From positions 62,001-126,000 of the forward strand of contig UVIF01000004.1 in assembly GCA_900596015.1 (NCBI GenBank): 64,000 nt of DNA, read 5' to 3'. The position numbers and the translations under genes were made by a program. Shown in pieces: positions 39,298 to 48,634 of the stretch (within the stretch, counting starts at the first letter, position 1; every line of letters begins with the position of its first letter). The stretch comes from Pseudomonas viridiflava. GTDB taxonomy: Bacteria; Pseudomonadota; Gammaproteobacteria; Pseudomonadales; Pseudomonadaceae. The notes below the pieces were generated by a model that was given only the letters and a program-made list of their open reading frames with translations, ran no database searches and was not told where the DNA came from.

Positions 39298-40461
39298 TCA
39301 CTGCTGGCTTTCAGGGTCATCGCTCACCAGGCCCCAATCCGCGCTTTTACGGTCGGGCGCAGGCGTTGGCGGGGCGGGTGCCGAGGTGTGCTGCACGCCC
39401 TCCTCGCCATGCAGCTTCAAGCGCAGGCGCAAGTTGTTCACCGAATCGGCATTCTTCAACGCCTCCTCCTCGCTGATCGCCCCTTCGATGGCCAGCTCGT
39501 ACAAAGCATGGTCGAACGTCTGCATCCCCAGGTTCACGGATTTTTCCATGATGCCCTTGAGCTCGGAAAACTCGTTGCGGTGAATGAAGTCGCGAATCGT
39601 CGGCGTGCCCAGCATCACCTCGACCGCCGCGCGGCGCTTGCCGTCGGTGGTGCGTACCAGCCGCTGCGAGACGAACGCCTGCAGGTTGTTGCCCAGATCG
39701 TTGAGCAACTGCGGGCGGCGGTCTTCGGGGAAGAAATTGATGATGCGGTCCAGCGCCTGGTTGGCGTTGTTGGCATGTAGCGTGGAAATCGCCAGGTGAC
39801 CGGTGTCGGCGAATGCCAATGCGTGTTCCATGGTTTCGCGGTCGCGAATCTCGCCGATCAGGATCACGTCCGGCGCCTGGCGCAGGGTGTTCTTCAGGGC
39901 CGCCTGGAAGCTGCGCGTATCGACCCCCACTTCGCGCTGGTTGATGATCGACTTCTTGTGCCGATGGATGAACTCCACCGGGTCCTCGATGGTGATGATG
40001 TGCCCGCTGCTGTTGCGGTTGCGGTAGTCGATCAATGCCGCCAGCGACGTCGACTTGCCGGAACCGGTAGCGCCGACGAACAGCACCAGGCCGCGCTTTT
40101 CCATGATCACGTCGAGCAGCTTGCGCGGCAGCTTGAGGTCTTCGAAGCTGGGAATGTCGAGCTTGATGTTGCGTGCGACAATGGACACTTCGTTGCGCTG
40201 CTTGAAGATATTGACGCGAAAGCGCCCTACCCCGTGGATCGACAACGCCAGATTCATTTCCAGCTCGCGCTCGAAGTCGATACGCTGCTCGGCGTCCATG
40301 ATGCCGGCGGCGATCTCGGCAATGTCGCCTGGCTTCAGCGCTTCGGCGCTGAGCGGCTTGAGCACGCCGTTGAACTTGGCGCAGGGTGGCGCGCCAGTGG
40401 ACAGGTAGAGGTCGGAGCCGTCCTGACTGGCCAGGAGCTTGAGCAATGCCTGGATTTCCAT
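39298..40461 (-). CDS. pilU: PilT/PilU-type retraction ATPase
   Basis: The protein is 387 aa and is a type II/IV secretion ATPase. It has Walker A GATGSGKST, an Asp box with ITIEDPVEFIH, APDVILIGEIRDRETMEHAL, and the His box HLAISTLHANNANQALDRI. The segment KRGLVLFVGATGSGKST is closer to PilU than PilT. It assists retraction of type IV pili for twitching. The C-terminal about 25 residues are Pro/Ser-rich and variable. Start at 40461 by family alignment. No pilT is adjacent, unlike the usual pilT-pilU pair. Confidence 0.88.
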   Translation of the reverse strand: MEIQALLKLLASQDGSDLYLSTGAPPCAKFNGVLKPLSAEALKPGDIAEIAAGIMDAEQRIDFERELEMNLALSIHGVGRFRVNIFKQRNEVSIVARNIKLDIPSFEDLKLPRKLLDVIMEKRGLVLFVGATGSGKSTSLAALIDYRNRNSSGHIITIEDPVEFIHRHKKSIINQREVGVDTRSFQAALKNTLRQAPDVILIGEIRDRETMEHALAFADTGHLAISTLHANNANQALDRIINFFPEDRRPQLLNDLGNNLQAFVSQRLVRTTDGKRRAAVEVMLGTPTIRDFIHRNEFSELKGIMEKSVNLGMQTFDHALYELAIEGAISEEEALKNADSVNNLRLRLKLHGEEGVQHTSAPAPPTPAPDRKSADWGLVSDDPESQQ

Positions 40462-40549
40462 AGGCTTGGGGGTCCTGTAAAGGCGGTCGATAGAAAGTAA
40501 GCTATAGCTTGGCTGGATAAGCAGCCATGGTAAATCAAAGGATAACGCA

Positions 40550-42691
40550 ATGAATGCCTCACCTGTGGGCGGCAAGGTCGCGACATTGATCGCCAGCATG
40601 GACTGGACCGACAGCCCCCTGCCCGGCCCCGATGCCTGGCCACAGAGCCTGCGCACGGCCGTGGACATCGTCACCCACTCGCCCATGCCGATGCTGCTGC
40701 TGTGGGGCGCGCAGCTGTGCCAGCTGTACAACGACGCCTTTGCCTTGCTGGTGGGCAGCAACCACCCCCGCGCCCTGGGCCAGCCGGTGGACCGCATCTG
40801 GCCCGAGCTCAAGCCGTTTTCCGATCCCATCTACGCCGCGGTGATGCGCGGAGAAGTGCGTGCCTTCACCGAGAAGGGCTTCAACCTGCCGCGTGAAGGG
40901 CATTCGGCGCGAGTCTGGCTGGACCTCACCTACAGCCCGATTCGCGACGAAAACGAGCGTGTCGCCGGCATTCTGGTCACGGCCATCGAGGCCAACGAAC
41001 GCCGTGAAGTGAGCGCGGTGGGTAAACGCACCGAGCAGGAGCTGCGCGACAGCGAGGCGCATTTCCGCATGGCCATCGAGTTGTCTCCGGCGGTGCACTG
41101 GACCGCCGAAGCCAATGGCCGGACCGACGGTAAAAGCCAGACCGAGCGCTGGCGACAACTGACCGGCATTCGCGACCTGCAGGCGGACGAAGACTGGGCA
41201 CAGCTGATGCATCCGGACGACCACCTGCCGACCCTCGACGCCTGGCATCTGGCGGTGAGCACTGGCCGCCCCTACGATGCCGAGTACCGTTTGCGCATGG
41301 CCGACGGCAGCTACCACTGGATGCACGCACGTGCGCTGCCTCGGCTGGATGCCGACGGCGTGATCCGGCAATGGTTCGGCATGACCGAGGACGTGCAGAA
41401 TCGGCGTCAGGTGGAGCAGGCGCTGCGCGAGCTCAACGAGCACCTGGAAACCCGGGTCAGCGAACGGACCCAGGCCCTGGCCGAGGTCAACCTGCGCCTG
41501 CAGAACGAAATGCACGAACGCGAACGCGCCGAGGAGGCCTTGCGCCACGCGCAGAAGATGGAAGCGCTGGGCCAGTTGACCGGCGGCATCGCCCATGACT
41601 TCAACAACATGCTCACCGGCATCATCGGCAGCCTCGATCTGATGCAGCGCTACATCGACGCCGGGCGCAGCAGCGAAATCAAGCGCTTCAGCGAGGCGGC
41701 GGTCAGTTCGGCACATCGCGCTGCCGGCCTGACCCACCGGCTGCTGGCGTTTTCGCGACGGCAGTCGCTGGACCGCAAGCGCCTGGCACCCAACGCGCTG
41801 GTGCATTCGCTCGAAGAGCTGTTCAGCCGCACGCTCGGCGAACATCTGCAGCTGCAGCTGCAACTGGCGCCCGACGTCTGGCCGGTGAACACCGATGCCA
41901 GCCAGTTGGAGAACGCCCTGCTCAATCTGGTGATCAATGCCCGCGACGCGATGCCCGACAGCGGTGTGCTGACCATCGAAACCGCCAACTGCGAGCTCGA
42001 TGCCACCCCCGAAGGCGCTACGCTGGAACCGGTCAAGCCAGGTGCCTATGTGATGTTCCGGGTCAGCGACAACGGCAGCGGCATGAGTGCCCCGGTGCTG
42101 GCCAAGGCATTCGATCCCTTCTTCACCACCAAACCCATCGGCCAGGGCACCGGGCTGGGGTTGTCGATGATCTATGGCTTCGCCCAGCAATCGGGCGGTC
42201 AGGTGACACTGCAGAGTCGACCCGGTGAGGGCACCTGTGTGCGTCTCTACCTGCCGCGGCACAGCGAAGCATCCGACGACCCTGCCGAACCGCGCGCTCC
42301 GGCGGTGCCGCCGATGGCTCGCGAAGGAGAAAGCGTGCTGGTGGTGGAGGACGATCCGGCGGTGCGGATGCTGGTGCTCGACGTGCTCGACGAGCTGGGC
42401 TATGCCGCCCATTCCGCCGGCGAAGCCACTGCGGCGCTGGCCTTGCTCGATGCGGGCCTGGACATCGACCTGCTGGTGACCGATGTGGGCCTGCCAGGCC
42501 TCAACGGCCGACAGCTGGCGGAGATCGCGCGGCAGCAGCGGCCAGGCCTGAAGGTGCTGTTCATCACCGGCTATGCCGAGAAGGCCGCCGAGCGTTATGG
42601 TTTTCTCGCCGAAGGCATGGACATGATCACCAAGCCGTTTTCCATCGAACGCTTGGGCAGCAAGATCCGCGACATGATCAACCTGGCGTGA
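40550..42691 (+). CDS. Hybrid sensor histidine kinase with two PAS domains
   Basis: The protein is 713 aa and has no membrane spans, so it is likely cytoplasmic. It carries PAS-like domains at about 25-150 and 170-295, a coiled coil at 300-345, a HisKA with [10 protein letters not shown] (His349), an HATPase with [17 protein letters not shown] and GTGLGLSM, and a C-terminal receiver with Asp645 in VTDVGLPG and Lys in ITKPFS. It should autophosphorylate and pass phosphate to its own receiver. No separate response regulator is encoded beside it. It is divergent from pilU with 88 bases between them. Confidence 0.92.
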   Translation: MNASPVGGKVATLIASMDWTDSPLPGPDAWPQSLRTAVDIVTHSPMPMLLLWGAQLCQLYNDAFALLVGSNHPRALGQPVDRIWPELKPFSDPIYAAVMRGEVRAFTEKGFNLPREGHSARVWLDLTYSPIRDENERVAGILVTAIEANERREVSAVGKRTEQELRDSEAHFRMAIELSPAVHWTAEANGRTDGKSQTERWRQLTGIRDLQADEDWAQLMHPDDHLPTLDAWHLAVSTGRPYDAEYRLRMADGSYHWMHARALPRLDADGVIRQWFGMTEDVQNRRQVEQALRELNEHLETRVSERTQALAEVNLRLQNEMHERERAEEALRHAQKMEALGQLTGGIAHDFNNMLTGIIGSLDLMQRYIDAGRSSEIKRFSEAAVSSAHRAAGLTHRLLAFSRRQSLDRKRLAPNALVHSLEELFSRTLGEHLQLQLQLAPDVWPVNTDASQLENALLNLVINARDAMPDSGVLTIETANCELDATPEGATLEPVKPGAYVMFRVSDNGSGMSAPVLAKAFDPFFTTKPIGQGTGLGLSMIYGFAQQSGGQVTLQSRPGEGTCVRLYLPRHSEASDDPAEPRAPAVPPMAREGESVLVVEDDPAVRMLVLDVLDELGYAAHSAGEATAALALLDAGLDIDLLVTDVGLPGLNGRQLAEIARQQRPGLKVLFITGYAEKAAERYGFLAEGMDMITKPFSIERLGSKIRDMINLA

Positions 42692-42733
42692 TTTGCGGCA
42701 TAATCAGCGGCTTTTTCCAGCGAGCATCGGGCA

Positions 42734-43009
42734 ATGAAGGCACAAGCAAGGCACATTCTGGTCAAGACCGCCGAAGAGGCGGAAGCACTGCGCCTGCGGA
42801 TCGCCAAAGGGGAAGCGTTCGATGTGCTGGCCAAGAAGTATTCGACATGCCCGTCAGGCAAGCGCGGCGGTGACCTGGGTGAAGTGCGGCCGGGGCAGAT
42901 GGTCGGCGCCATCGATCAGATCATTTTCAAGAAACCGCTGCGTACGGTGCACGGGCCGGTGAAAAGCAAGTTCGGTTATCACCTGGTGCAGGTGTTCTAT
43001 CGCGATTGA
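42734..43009 (+). CDS. Parvulin-type peptidyl-prolyl isomerase (second copy)
   Basis: The protein is 91 aa with KAQARHILVKT at the start, KRGGDLGEVRPGQMV in the middle and KFGYHLVQVFYRD at the end. It is a single-domain cytoplasmic parvulin, paralogous to the protein at 31340-31621 and sharing the CPS, GGDLG, GPVK and FGYHL segments. It follows the histidine kinase by 42 bases. Function is general cis-trans prolyl isomerisation; a specific client is not known. Confidence 0.9.
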   Translation: MKAQARHILVKTAEEAEALRLRIAKGEAFDVLAKKYSTCPSGKRGGDLGEVRPGQMVGAIDQIIFKKPLRTVHGPVKSKFGYHLVQVFYRD

Positions 43010-43030
43010 CGAACATCCGTAGGACAAGCT

Positions 43031-43124
43031 TCTGTAGGAGCGGTCATCGGCCGCGAAGGCCCACCGCGTACCGGCGGATGCACGACGGTGTCTGGTTCGC
43101 GGCCACAGACCGTTCCTACAGCAG
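43031..43124. repeat. Inverted pair of type A REPs
   Basis: Copies at about 43031-43060 and 43094-43124 face each other between the second parvulin and the DUF1652 gene, at the junction of two convergent genes, where they may help stop transcription. Confidence 0.85.
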
Positions 43125-43145
43125 AAAAAGGCCGCTGCTACAGGG

Positions 43146-43403
43146 TCAAAGGTATTCGCCAACCGCCTTGGGCCGTTGGTGCTGCAACTTGAGGTCGGTT
43201 CGCATGCCGGCGATCAGGTTCGAAATCGCTCGGCTGCTGGTCAACTGCTCGGTGCGAATGCCGCTGAGCATGTAATCCACTTTGTGCGAAGTACGGTCGA
43301 ACACGCGCACGGTCAGCGAACGGTCATGGGCTTGGGTACATTGGCAGCGTTGCGGCAGAAAACTGCTTTCAATGATGTTGCGCAGTTCAAGGGTGGACAA
43401 CAT
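43146..43403 (-). CDS. DUF1652 small protein
   Basis: The protein is 85 aa and starts MLSTLELRNIIESSFLPQRC, then LTVRVFD and LTSSRAISNLIAGMR, the pattern of Pseudomonas DUF1652 proteins. GGAG lies 7 bases before the start. No signal or membrane segment. Function unknown. It is divergent from ku across about 250 bases, which contain an inverted TGTGCAA/TTGCACA pair (43543-43549 and 43575-43581) but no gene. Confidence 0.82.
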   Translation of the reverse strand: MLSTLELRNIIESSFLPQRCQCTQAHDRSLTVRVFDRTSHKVDYMLSGIRTEQLTSSRAISNLIAGMRTDLKLQHQRPKAVGEYL

Positions 43404-43656
43404 GGTGACACTCCATTCTTGGTCTTATCCCTGAGATCGGGCTTGCCCGAATACAGTGCACTTTCCATGCCCCATGCCCCACACCCTACTTGCTATATAA
43501 ATCAATCAGTTACCTTGCAGCGCGGTTGAGCCTATCGTGCATTGTGCAAGATACCGGTGCAGCAGTGTTGCAAATTGCACATCATCCAGCCCGTTGAAAC
43601 TTAGCAGCCAGTGGCAAGGTCACCTGCAAACACACCGCGCAGGAGCACCCTTGACC

Positions 43657-44535
43657 ATGGCACGAGCAATCTGGAAAGGCGCGATCAGCTTCGGGCTGGT
43701 TCATATTCCCGTGGCGTTGGTATCGGCCACCGCCTCTCAGGGCGTCGACTTCGACTGGCTGGACAAACGCAGCATGGACCCGGTCGGCTACAAACGCATC
43801 AACAAGAAGACCGGCAAGGAGATGGACAAGGAAAACATCGTCAAAGGTGTCCAATACGAAAAAGGTCGCTACGTAGTCTTGAGTGAAGACGAGATCCGCG
43901 CTGCGCACCCTGTCTCGACCCAGACCATCGATATTTTCTCCTTCGTCGACCGCAACCAGATCCCCTTGCCCAACATCGATACACCCTACTTCCTGGCACC
44001 TGACCGTCGTGGCGAGAAAGTCTACGCGCTGTTGCGCGAAACCCTGATCAGCACCAAGAAAGTTGCACTTGCACTGGTGGTATTGCACACCCGCCAGTAC
44101 TTGGCGGCCCTGATGCCATTGGACGGCGCGCTGGTGATGGTCAAGTTGCGCTGGCCTTCGGAAGTTCGCGACCTGGACATACTCGAGCTGGGCAAAGAGG
44201 TGAAGAAACCCGAACTGACCAAGAAAGAACTGGACATGGCCAAACGCTTGGTCGAAGACATGAGTGGCGACTGGCAGCCTGAAGAGTATGTCGACAAGTT
44301 CGAGCAGAAGATCATGGCGCTGGTCGAGAAAAAGGCCCACAAGGGCGAGATAGAAGACGTGGAAACCGAGGCCGGCCAGGCGTCGCGCAAGACGGCGGAT
44401 GTCATCGACCTGACCGAGCTGCTCAAGCGCAGCCTCGCGGGCAAATCGTCCGCTCCATCGAAACCCAAGCCTGCCAAGGAAAAACCCGCGACGAAAAAAA
44501 CGCCTGCACGACGCAGCCCGCGCAAGGCATCCTGA
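43657..44535 (+). CDS. ku: Ku protein for non-homologous end joining
   Basis: The protein is 292 aa. The Ku core begins MARAIWKGAISFGLVHIPV and runs to about residue 250; the C-terminus is Lys/Pro/Ala-rich (KPKPAKEKPATKKTPARRSP), typical of bacterial Ku tails that bind DNA ends and ligase. The start at 43657 follows AGGAG at 11 bases, slightly long spacing. LigD, the usual partner, is not in this window. A very long perfect hairpin follows the stop. Confidence 0.95.
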   Translation: MARAIWKGAISFGLVHIPVALVSATASQGVDFDWLDKRSMDPVGYKRINKKTGKEMDKENIVKGVQYEKGRYVVLSEDEIRAAHPVSTQTIDIFSFVDRNQIPLPNIDTPYFLAPDRRGEKVYALLRETLISTKKVALALVVLHTRQYLAALMPLDGALVMVKLRWPSEVRDLDILELGKEVKKPELTKKELDMAKRLVEDMSGDWQPEEYVDKFEQKIMALVEKKAHKGEIEDVETEAGQASRKTADVIDLTELLKRSLAGKSSAPSKPKPAKEKPATKKTPARRSPRKAS

Positions 44536-44567
44536 ACGTAACTAGCCAACTTTCATCCGCTCGCGGT

Positions 44568-44607
44568 CAACGGTATTGATGAACAGTTTTTTTCATCAAT
44601 ACCGTTG
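44568..44607. repeat. Perfect 16-bp inverted repeat with 8-base loop
   Basis: CAACGGTATTGATGAA at 44568-44583 and its exact complement at 44592-44607 flank the loop CAGTTTTT. It lies 33 bases after the ku stop and 141 bases before the autotransporter start. It may end ku transcription, but no T-run follows on the plus strand (the run is in the loop). It could also be a regulatory dyad for the downstream gene. Confidence 0.7.
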
Positions 44608-44748
44608 TTGAATAACTTGGTACAAAGTTGCTTTTCATATCAACTTCGCAAGACCCTCGACTACACTCGTTGCATTGCATGTTTGCATTGACCACCTGAT
44701 CGCTCATTGCGCCCAGTTCGCTCGCGCGCGTGGCTGTGGAAGTTGCCA

Positions 44749-47559
44749 ATGAATACCAACGAGTTGTTGATACGCACCAGTCTACTGACCGCCCTTGCGC
44801 TACAGTGCGATTACGTCCGGTCCGATTGCACGTTCAGTCCAGGCCTGGGCAATGACGCCTACGTGTGCGACAGCGCAACGGCGCCGCGGCTTTCCGACCT
44901 GCTGGGCAACAACAGCCTCACCCTGCCCGCCGACGGCACGGGTACCATCACCGGCGCGGTTGAGTTCGGCCCTGGCCAGGACAGCGTGCTGATGCGCTCT
45001 GGCACGGTGGGCGGCGCGATCAACACAGGCGCGGGCGCCGACACCGTGTTCATCAGCGCCGGGCGCCTGTTTTCCCTGATCCAGGGCGATGGCGCCGATA
45101 CGCTCGAAGTCGTCGGCGGTACCATCAGCAGTACGGTGAACCAGGGCAGCGGCATCGACAACTTCATCATGCGCGGCGGGCAGATCCAGGCACTGGGCCA
45201 AGGCGACGGGCTGGACACGTTCCTGATGACCGATGGCACCATCGTCGGTGCCTTCGAGGACGGCGACATCGCACGGATGAGCGGCGGCACCATCGGCCGG
45301 GTCGACATGAAGCTCGACGACAACCTGTTCGAACTGTCCGGCGGCCGTATCAACGGCAACCTGGTTGCCGGCTTCGGCAATGACACCATCGCCGTTTCCG
45401 CCGGCAGCATCGGCGGCAACATCAGCGTCAGCGGCGGCACCGACCAGGTGACGGTGAGCGGCGGCGACATCGGCGGCAACGTCTTGCTCAGCTTTGGCGA
45501 CGACCGCTTCATCTGGCGCGATGCGGGCCTGATCCACGGCGCCATCAGCCTGGGCGCAGGCAACGATACAGCGCTGCTGAGCAACCTCGATGAACCGTAC
45601 CTGGCCTCCCCCAGCCTGGTGTTCGGCGACGTCGGCATCGATACGCTGACGTTCGACAACAGCCGCAGCGCCGGCGGCGCGCGCTACAGCAGCTGGGAAA
45701 CCATCAACCTCGGCAATGGCTCGGTGCTCGACCTGCCCGATCGCTTGAGCCTGGCCGATGACTCGGCGCCTGCGAACAGCGGCCTGCTCACCATCGACCG
45801 CAGCAGCACCCTGGGCGCCACGCAAGGTTCGGTAGGCGCACGCGTCAGCGGGCAGACCATCACGGTCTACAATGCCGGATCGATCGACCTGACCCGCAGC
45901 GGCGACGACGCAAGCGATCGGCTGACCGTCATTGGCAACTATGTCGGCAATGACGCGCGCCTGAAACTGCAGAGCGTGCTGGCCGCCGATGACGCCCCTT
46001 CCGACCGGCTGGTCGTCGCCCAGGGCACGCTGAGCGGGAACACGGCGATCACCGTCGTCAACCTCGACGGCCAGGGCGCGCTGACGGCAGCCAACGGCAT
46101 TGCGCTGGTCGAAGCCACGCAGGGCGCGATCAGCACCGACGGCGCCTTCACCTTGGCCAACAATCTGTCGGTTGGGGCCTATCAGTACTACCTGTTCAAG
46201 GGCGGGGTCACGGCAGGCAGCGAGAACAGCTGGTTCCTGCGTTCTTCGGTGGTGGCAGCGCCACCCGTGACGCCGCCCGTGGTCGAACCTCCGATCATCG
46301 AGCCTCCTGTGGTTGAACCGCCGATAGTGCAACCACCAATAGTCGAACCACCGATAGTCGAACCGCCGCCAGTGGTGCCCCCGGTCACCCAACCGCCGGT
46401 GGATGAATCGCCACCGGTCACGCCTCCGGACACCGGGCTGCCCGAGGAAACTCCGGTCGAGCCATTCGTGCCGCCTGCGCCAGTGCAGCCGGAAACGCCT
46501 GTGGCCGAACCTGCCCTGCCAGAGCCCGCTCCCGCCGCCCAGGCACCCATCGCTGCGGTCGGCACGCCGACCCTGCCTCAGGCCAGCCCTGGCCAAGCCA
46601 TCGTGCTCTACCGGATCGAGGTACCTGCCTACAGCGTTGCACCTCCGGCTGCCGCCTCGCTGGCGCTGGACAGCCTGGGCAGCTTCCACGAGCGTCAGGG
46701 CGACCAAAGCCTGCTCGGTGAGCGCGGCGCCCTGGGCGCCGGCTGGGCACGCACATTCGGCAGCCACGGGCGGCAGAAATGGGCCGGTGCCGCGGCGCCA
46801 AGCCTCAAAGGCAATACCCGCGGCTATCAGGTCGGTCACGACGTGTTCGCCACCCTTGGCGACGGCGGCTATCGCCAGCATGCCGGACTGTTCGCCGGGC
46901 ACTCGCGCCTGGACGGCAACGTGCGCGGTTTCGCCCTGGGGTTCGATGACACCTCTTCGGGCGACATTCGCCTGCGCGCCGACAACATCGGTGCCTATTG
47001 GACCCTGTTGGGCACGGCCGGCGGCTACGTGGATATGGTGGCGATGGGCACCCGGTTCGCCGGACGCAGCCGATCCGAACGCGGCTACACCCTCGATCTC
47101 GATGGGCACGGCATCACCCTTTCCGTGGAAGGCGGCTATCCGCTTGCGCTCTCAGGTGACTGGACACTGGAGCCGCAGGCGCAGCTGATCGGCCAGAGGA
47201 TCACCCTGGACACGGCACGCGACCCGGTATCCAAGGTGGACTTCGACAGCGAGGACTATTGGCGGGCCAGGTTGGGCGCGCGATTGAAAGGCGAGTACCG
47301 CCTCAGCGGCACAACGGTGGAGCCCTACGTTCGGGCCAACCTCTGGCATACCCTCAAGGGTGAGGACGCGGTGACGTTCGACGACAGCGACACTTTGCGC
47401 ACCCAGCATCGCACCACGCAGGCTCAGCTGGGGTTGGGCATGGCCGCCCGGCTCAGCAACGATGTCAGCGTCTACCTCAACGCCGACTACGCTCGCAGCC
47501 TGGACTCGCAACCCCAGGAAAGCCTGCAAGGCAGCCTGGGATTGCGCATCAGCTGGTAG
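44749..47559 (+). CDS. Autotransporter with beta-helical passenger and outer-membrane barrel
   Basis: The protein is 936 aa. A short N-terminal hydrophobic stretch may serve as export signal. Residues of about 30-500 are a passenger rich in G-T/S-I-x-G turns (SGGTIG, SAGSIGGN, SGGDIGGN), suggesting a beta-helix. A striking Pro/Val/Glu linker (repeats of PPIVEPP type) runs from about 503 to 585. A C-terminal barrel from about 660 ends GLRISW, with the terminal aromatic residue expected for BAM recognition. It is likely surface-displayed, perhaps an adhesin; pertactin-like by layout. I see no protease or lipase motif. Confidence 0.88.
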   Translation: MNTNELLIRTSLLTALALQCDYVRSDCTFSPGLGNDAYVCDSATAPRLSDLLGNNSLTLPADGTGTITGAVEFGPGQDSVLMRSGTVGGAINTGAGADTVFISAGRLFSLIQGDGADTLEVVGGTISSTVNQGSGIDNFIMRGGQIQALGQGDGLDTFLMTDGTIVGAFEDGDIARMSGGTIGRVDMKLDDNLFELSGGRINGNLVAGFGNDTIAVSAGSIGGNISVSGGTDQVTVSGGDIGGNVLLSFGDDRFIWRDAGLIHGAISLGAGNDTALLSNLDEPYLASPSLVFGDVGIDTLTFDNSRSAGGARYSSWETINLGNGSVLDLPDRLSLADDSAPANSGLLTIDRSSTLGATQGSVGARVSGQTITVYNAGSIDLTRSGDDASDRLTVIGNYVGNDARLKLQSVLAADDAPSDRLVVAQGTLSGNTAITVVNLDGQGALTAANGIALVEATQGAISTDGAFTLANNLSVGAYQYYLFKGGVTAGSENSWFLRSSVVAAPPVTPPVVEPPIIEPPVVEPPIVQPPIVEPPIVEPPPVVPPVTQPPVDESPPVTPPDTGLPEETPVEPFVPPAPVQPETPVAEPALPEPAPAAQAPIAAVGTPTLPQASPGQAIVLYRIEVPAYSVAPPAAASLALDSLGSFHERQGDQSLLGERGALGAGWARTFGSHGRQKWAGAAAPSLKGNTRGYQVGHDVFATLGDGGYRQHAGLFAGHSRLDGNVRGFALGFDDTSSGDIRLRADNIGAYWTLLGTAGGYVDMVAMGTRFAGRSRSERGYTLDLDGHGITLSVEGGYPLALSGDWTLEPQAQLIGQRITLDTARDPVSKVDFDSEDYWRARLGARLKGEYRLSGTTVEPYVRANLWHTLKGEDAVTFDDSDTLRTQHRTTQAQLGLGMAARLSNDVSVYLNADYARSLDSQPQESLQGSLGLRISW

Positions 47560-47561
47560 CC

Positions 47562-47780
47562 TCAGGCAGAATCGTCAGGGCTCATGTCAGCGTCACCGGT
47601 CTGGGTGCGGACCTGACTGGGATCCACCTCCGGATCGCGATCCATCGGTACCGGCGAAAGGTTTTCATCGCCGGGACGCGCGTCCTCGGCAGGTTTGCCC
47701 TCGGCAAACGGCTCGGGCTCGATCGGATCGTTCGGACGGTCCAAAGGGTCGGGAATCTGCGTCGAACTGCTGGGTGCCAT
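47562..47780 (-). CDS. Small acidic proline-rich protein
   Basis: The protein is 72 aa, rich in Pro, Asp and Glu (IPDPLDRPNDPIEPEPF), with no Cys and almost no hydrophobic core, so probably disordered. GCGAGGATGAT immediately precedes the ATG, a good ribosome-binding site. It converges with the autotransporter gene, 2 bases between stops. No function known to me. It is similar in size and composition, not in sequence, to the protein at 49053-49271. Confidence 0.65.
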   Translation of the reverse strand: MAPSSSTQIPDPLDRPNDPIEPEPFAEGKPAEDARPGDENLSPVPMDRDPEVDPSQVRTQTGDADMSPDDSA

Positions 47781-47871
47781 ATCATCCTCGCTGAAAGCAC
47801 ATGGGGTTCAGCGCATATGACGCCGCCGCCGCGCCGAGGTGCAAATTACATTGCAGCGCAATGCCTTGCGC

Positions 47872-48219
47872 TCACAGGCAGGTGGCCAGAGAGGCCAGGC
47901 GGCGCGTGGCGACCTCGCCCTGCTCGCGGGCATAGAAACTGACCACGCTGCCAGCACCCCGTGGGCGGATGTCGGCGAAGTAGGTCGCTGCAGGTGTGAA
48001 CACCGTGTAGCCCCCGTCGCTGGCTTCGGAAGAGGCGTCGGTCATGACGCCGAACATGGCTTCGTCCTGCCAACTGAACTGGACGCACTGAGCAATTTTC
48101 TGCGCGATTTTCTCCGAGTTCATGGTTTGCACCGGCGCTGCGCTGCGCGCCTGTTTCATGTTCAGGCCTGTGCAACCTGTCAGTACGCACAAGCCCAGTG
48201 CTGCAGCGATGATCCGCAT
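47872..48219 (-). CDS. Predicted lipoprotein of unknown function
   Basis: The protein is 115 aa. The signal peptide MRIIAAALGLCVLTGC ends in a lipobox with Cys16. The mature part contains FSWQDEAMFGVMTDAS and YTVFTPAATYFADI, and has two further Cys residues that might pair. The start at 48219 is chosen because GGAAAC lies at a fitting distance; an ATG at 48231 is possible. No family assigned. Confidence 0.75.
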   Translation of the reverse strand: MRIIAAALGLCVLTGCTGLNMKQARSAAPVQTMNSEKIAQKIAQCVQFSWQDEAMFGVMTDASSEASDGGYTVFTPAATYFADIRPRGAGSVVSFYAREQGEVATRRLASLATCL

Positions 48220-48285
48220 CGTCGTTTCCATTCCAGATAAAGCGCGAATGTAGCACTGCCGCCGTTAGCCGGCATCATCGACACA

Positions 48286-48468
48286 TCACTGACACAGGTG
48301 CATGGCGGTGAGGAACAGCACGAACGCGCCGACCACTTCAAAATGGCTCAGCAGCCAGGCGCCCACCCGTGAGCGTCGGGGTGAGCTGTACGCACCGTAC
48401 ATGTGCGGCCACATGGCGGCCGAAGTCGCCAATACGGCGCCTGCCAACAGCAACAACACGTAGGCCAT
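48286..48468 (-). CDS. Small membrane protein
   Basis: The protein is 60 aa: MAYVLLLLAGAVLATSAAMW, a short loop with basic residues (SSPRRSRV), then a second hydrophobic segment (VVGAFVLFLTAMHL). Predicted two-helix inner-membrane protein. The ribosome-binding site is weak (GAGACC). A longer frame up to 48636 adds a non-hydrophobic stretch that overlaps the divergent neighbour and is unlikely. Confidence 0.5.
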   Translation of the reverse strand: MAYVLLLLAGAVLATSAAMWPHMYGAYSSPRRSRVGAWLLSHFEVVGAFVLFLTAMHLCQ

Positions 48469-48634
48469 CGCAAGGTCTCGGTGAGATGAATGAAGATAGG
48501 CCTTAGTGCCCGACCTGCAGTGCTCGTTCCAAACCGATGCGTGCGCTTCGTCACAAAAGCGCGCATCAGCCGCATTGCCTGCATGCGTCCGCACCTGCAC
48601 AATCTCGGCTCCCTCCATACCGATCGAAGGCCCC

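Noticed and set aside
43543..43581. TGTGCAA/TTGCACA inverted pair upstream of ku as an operator
   Set aside because: The arms are 7 bases with a 25-base gap, which is common by chance. Mentioned only in the DUF1652 entry.
44568..44607. Ordinary Rho-independent terminator for ku
   Set aside because: No T-run follows the stem on the plus strand, so it is kept only as an inverted repeat of uncertain role.
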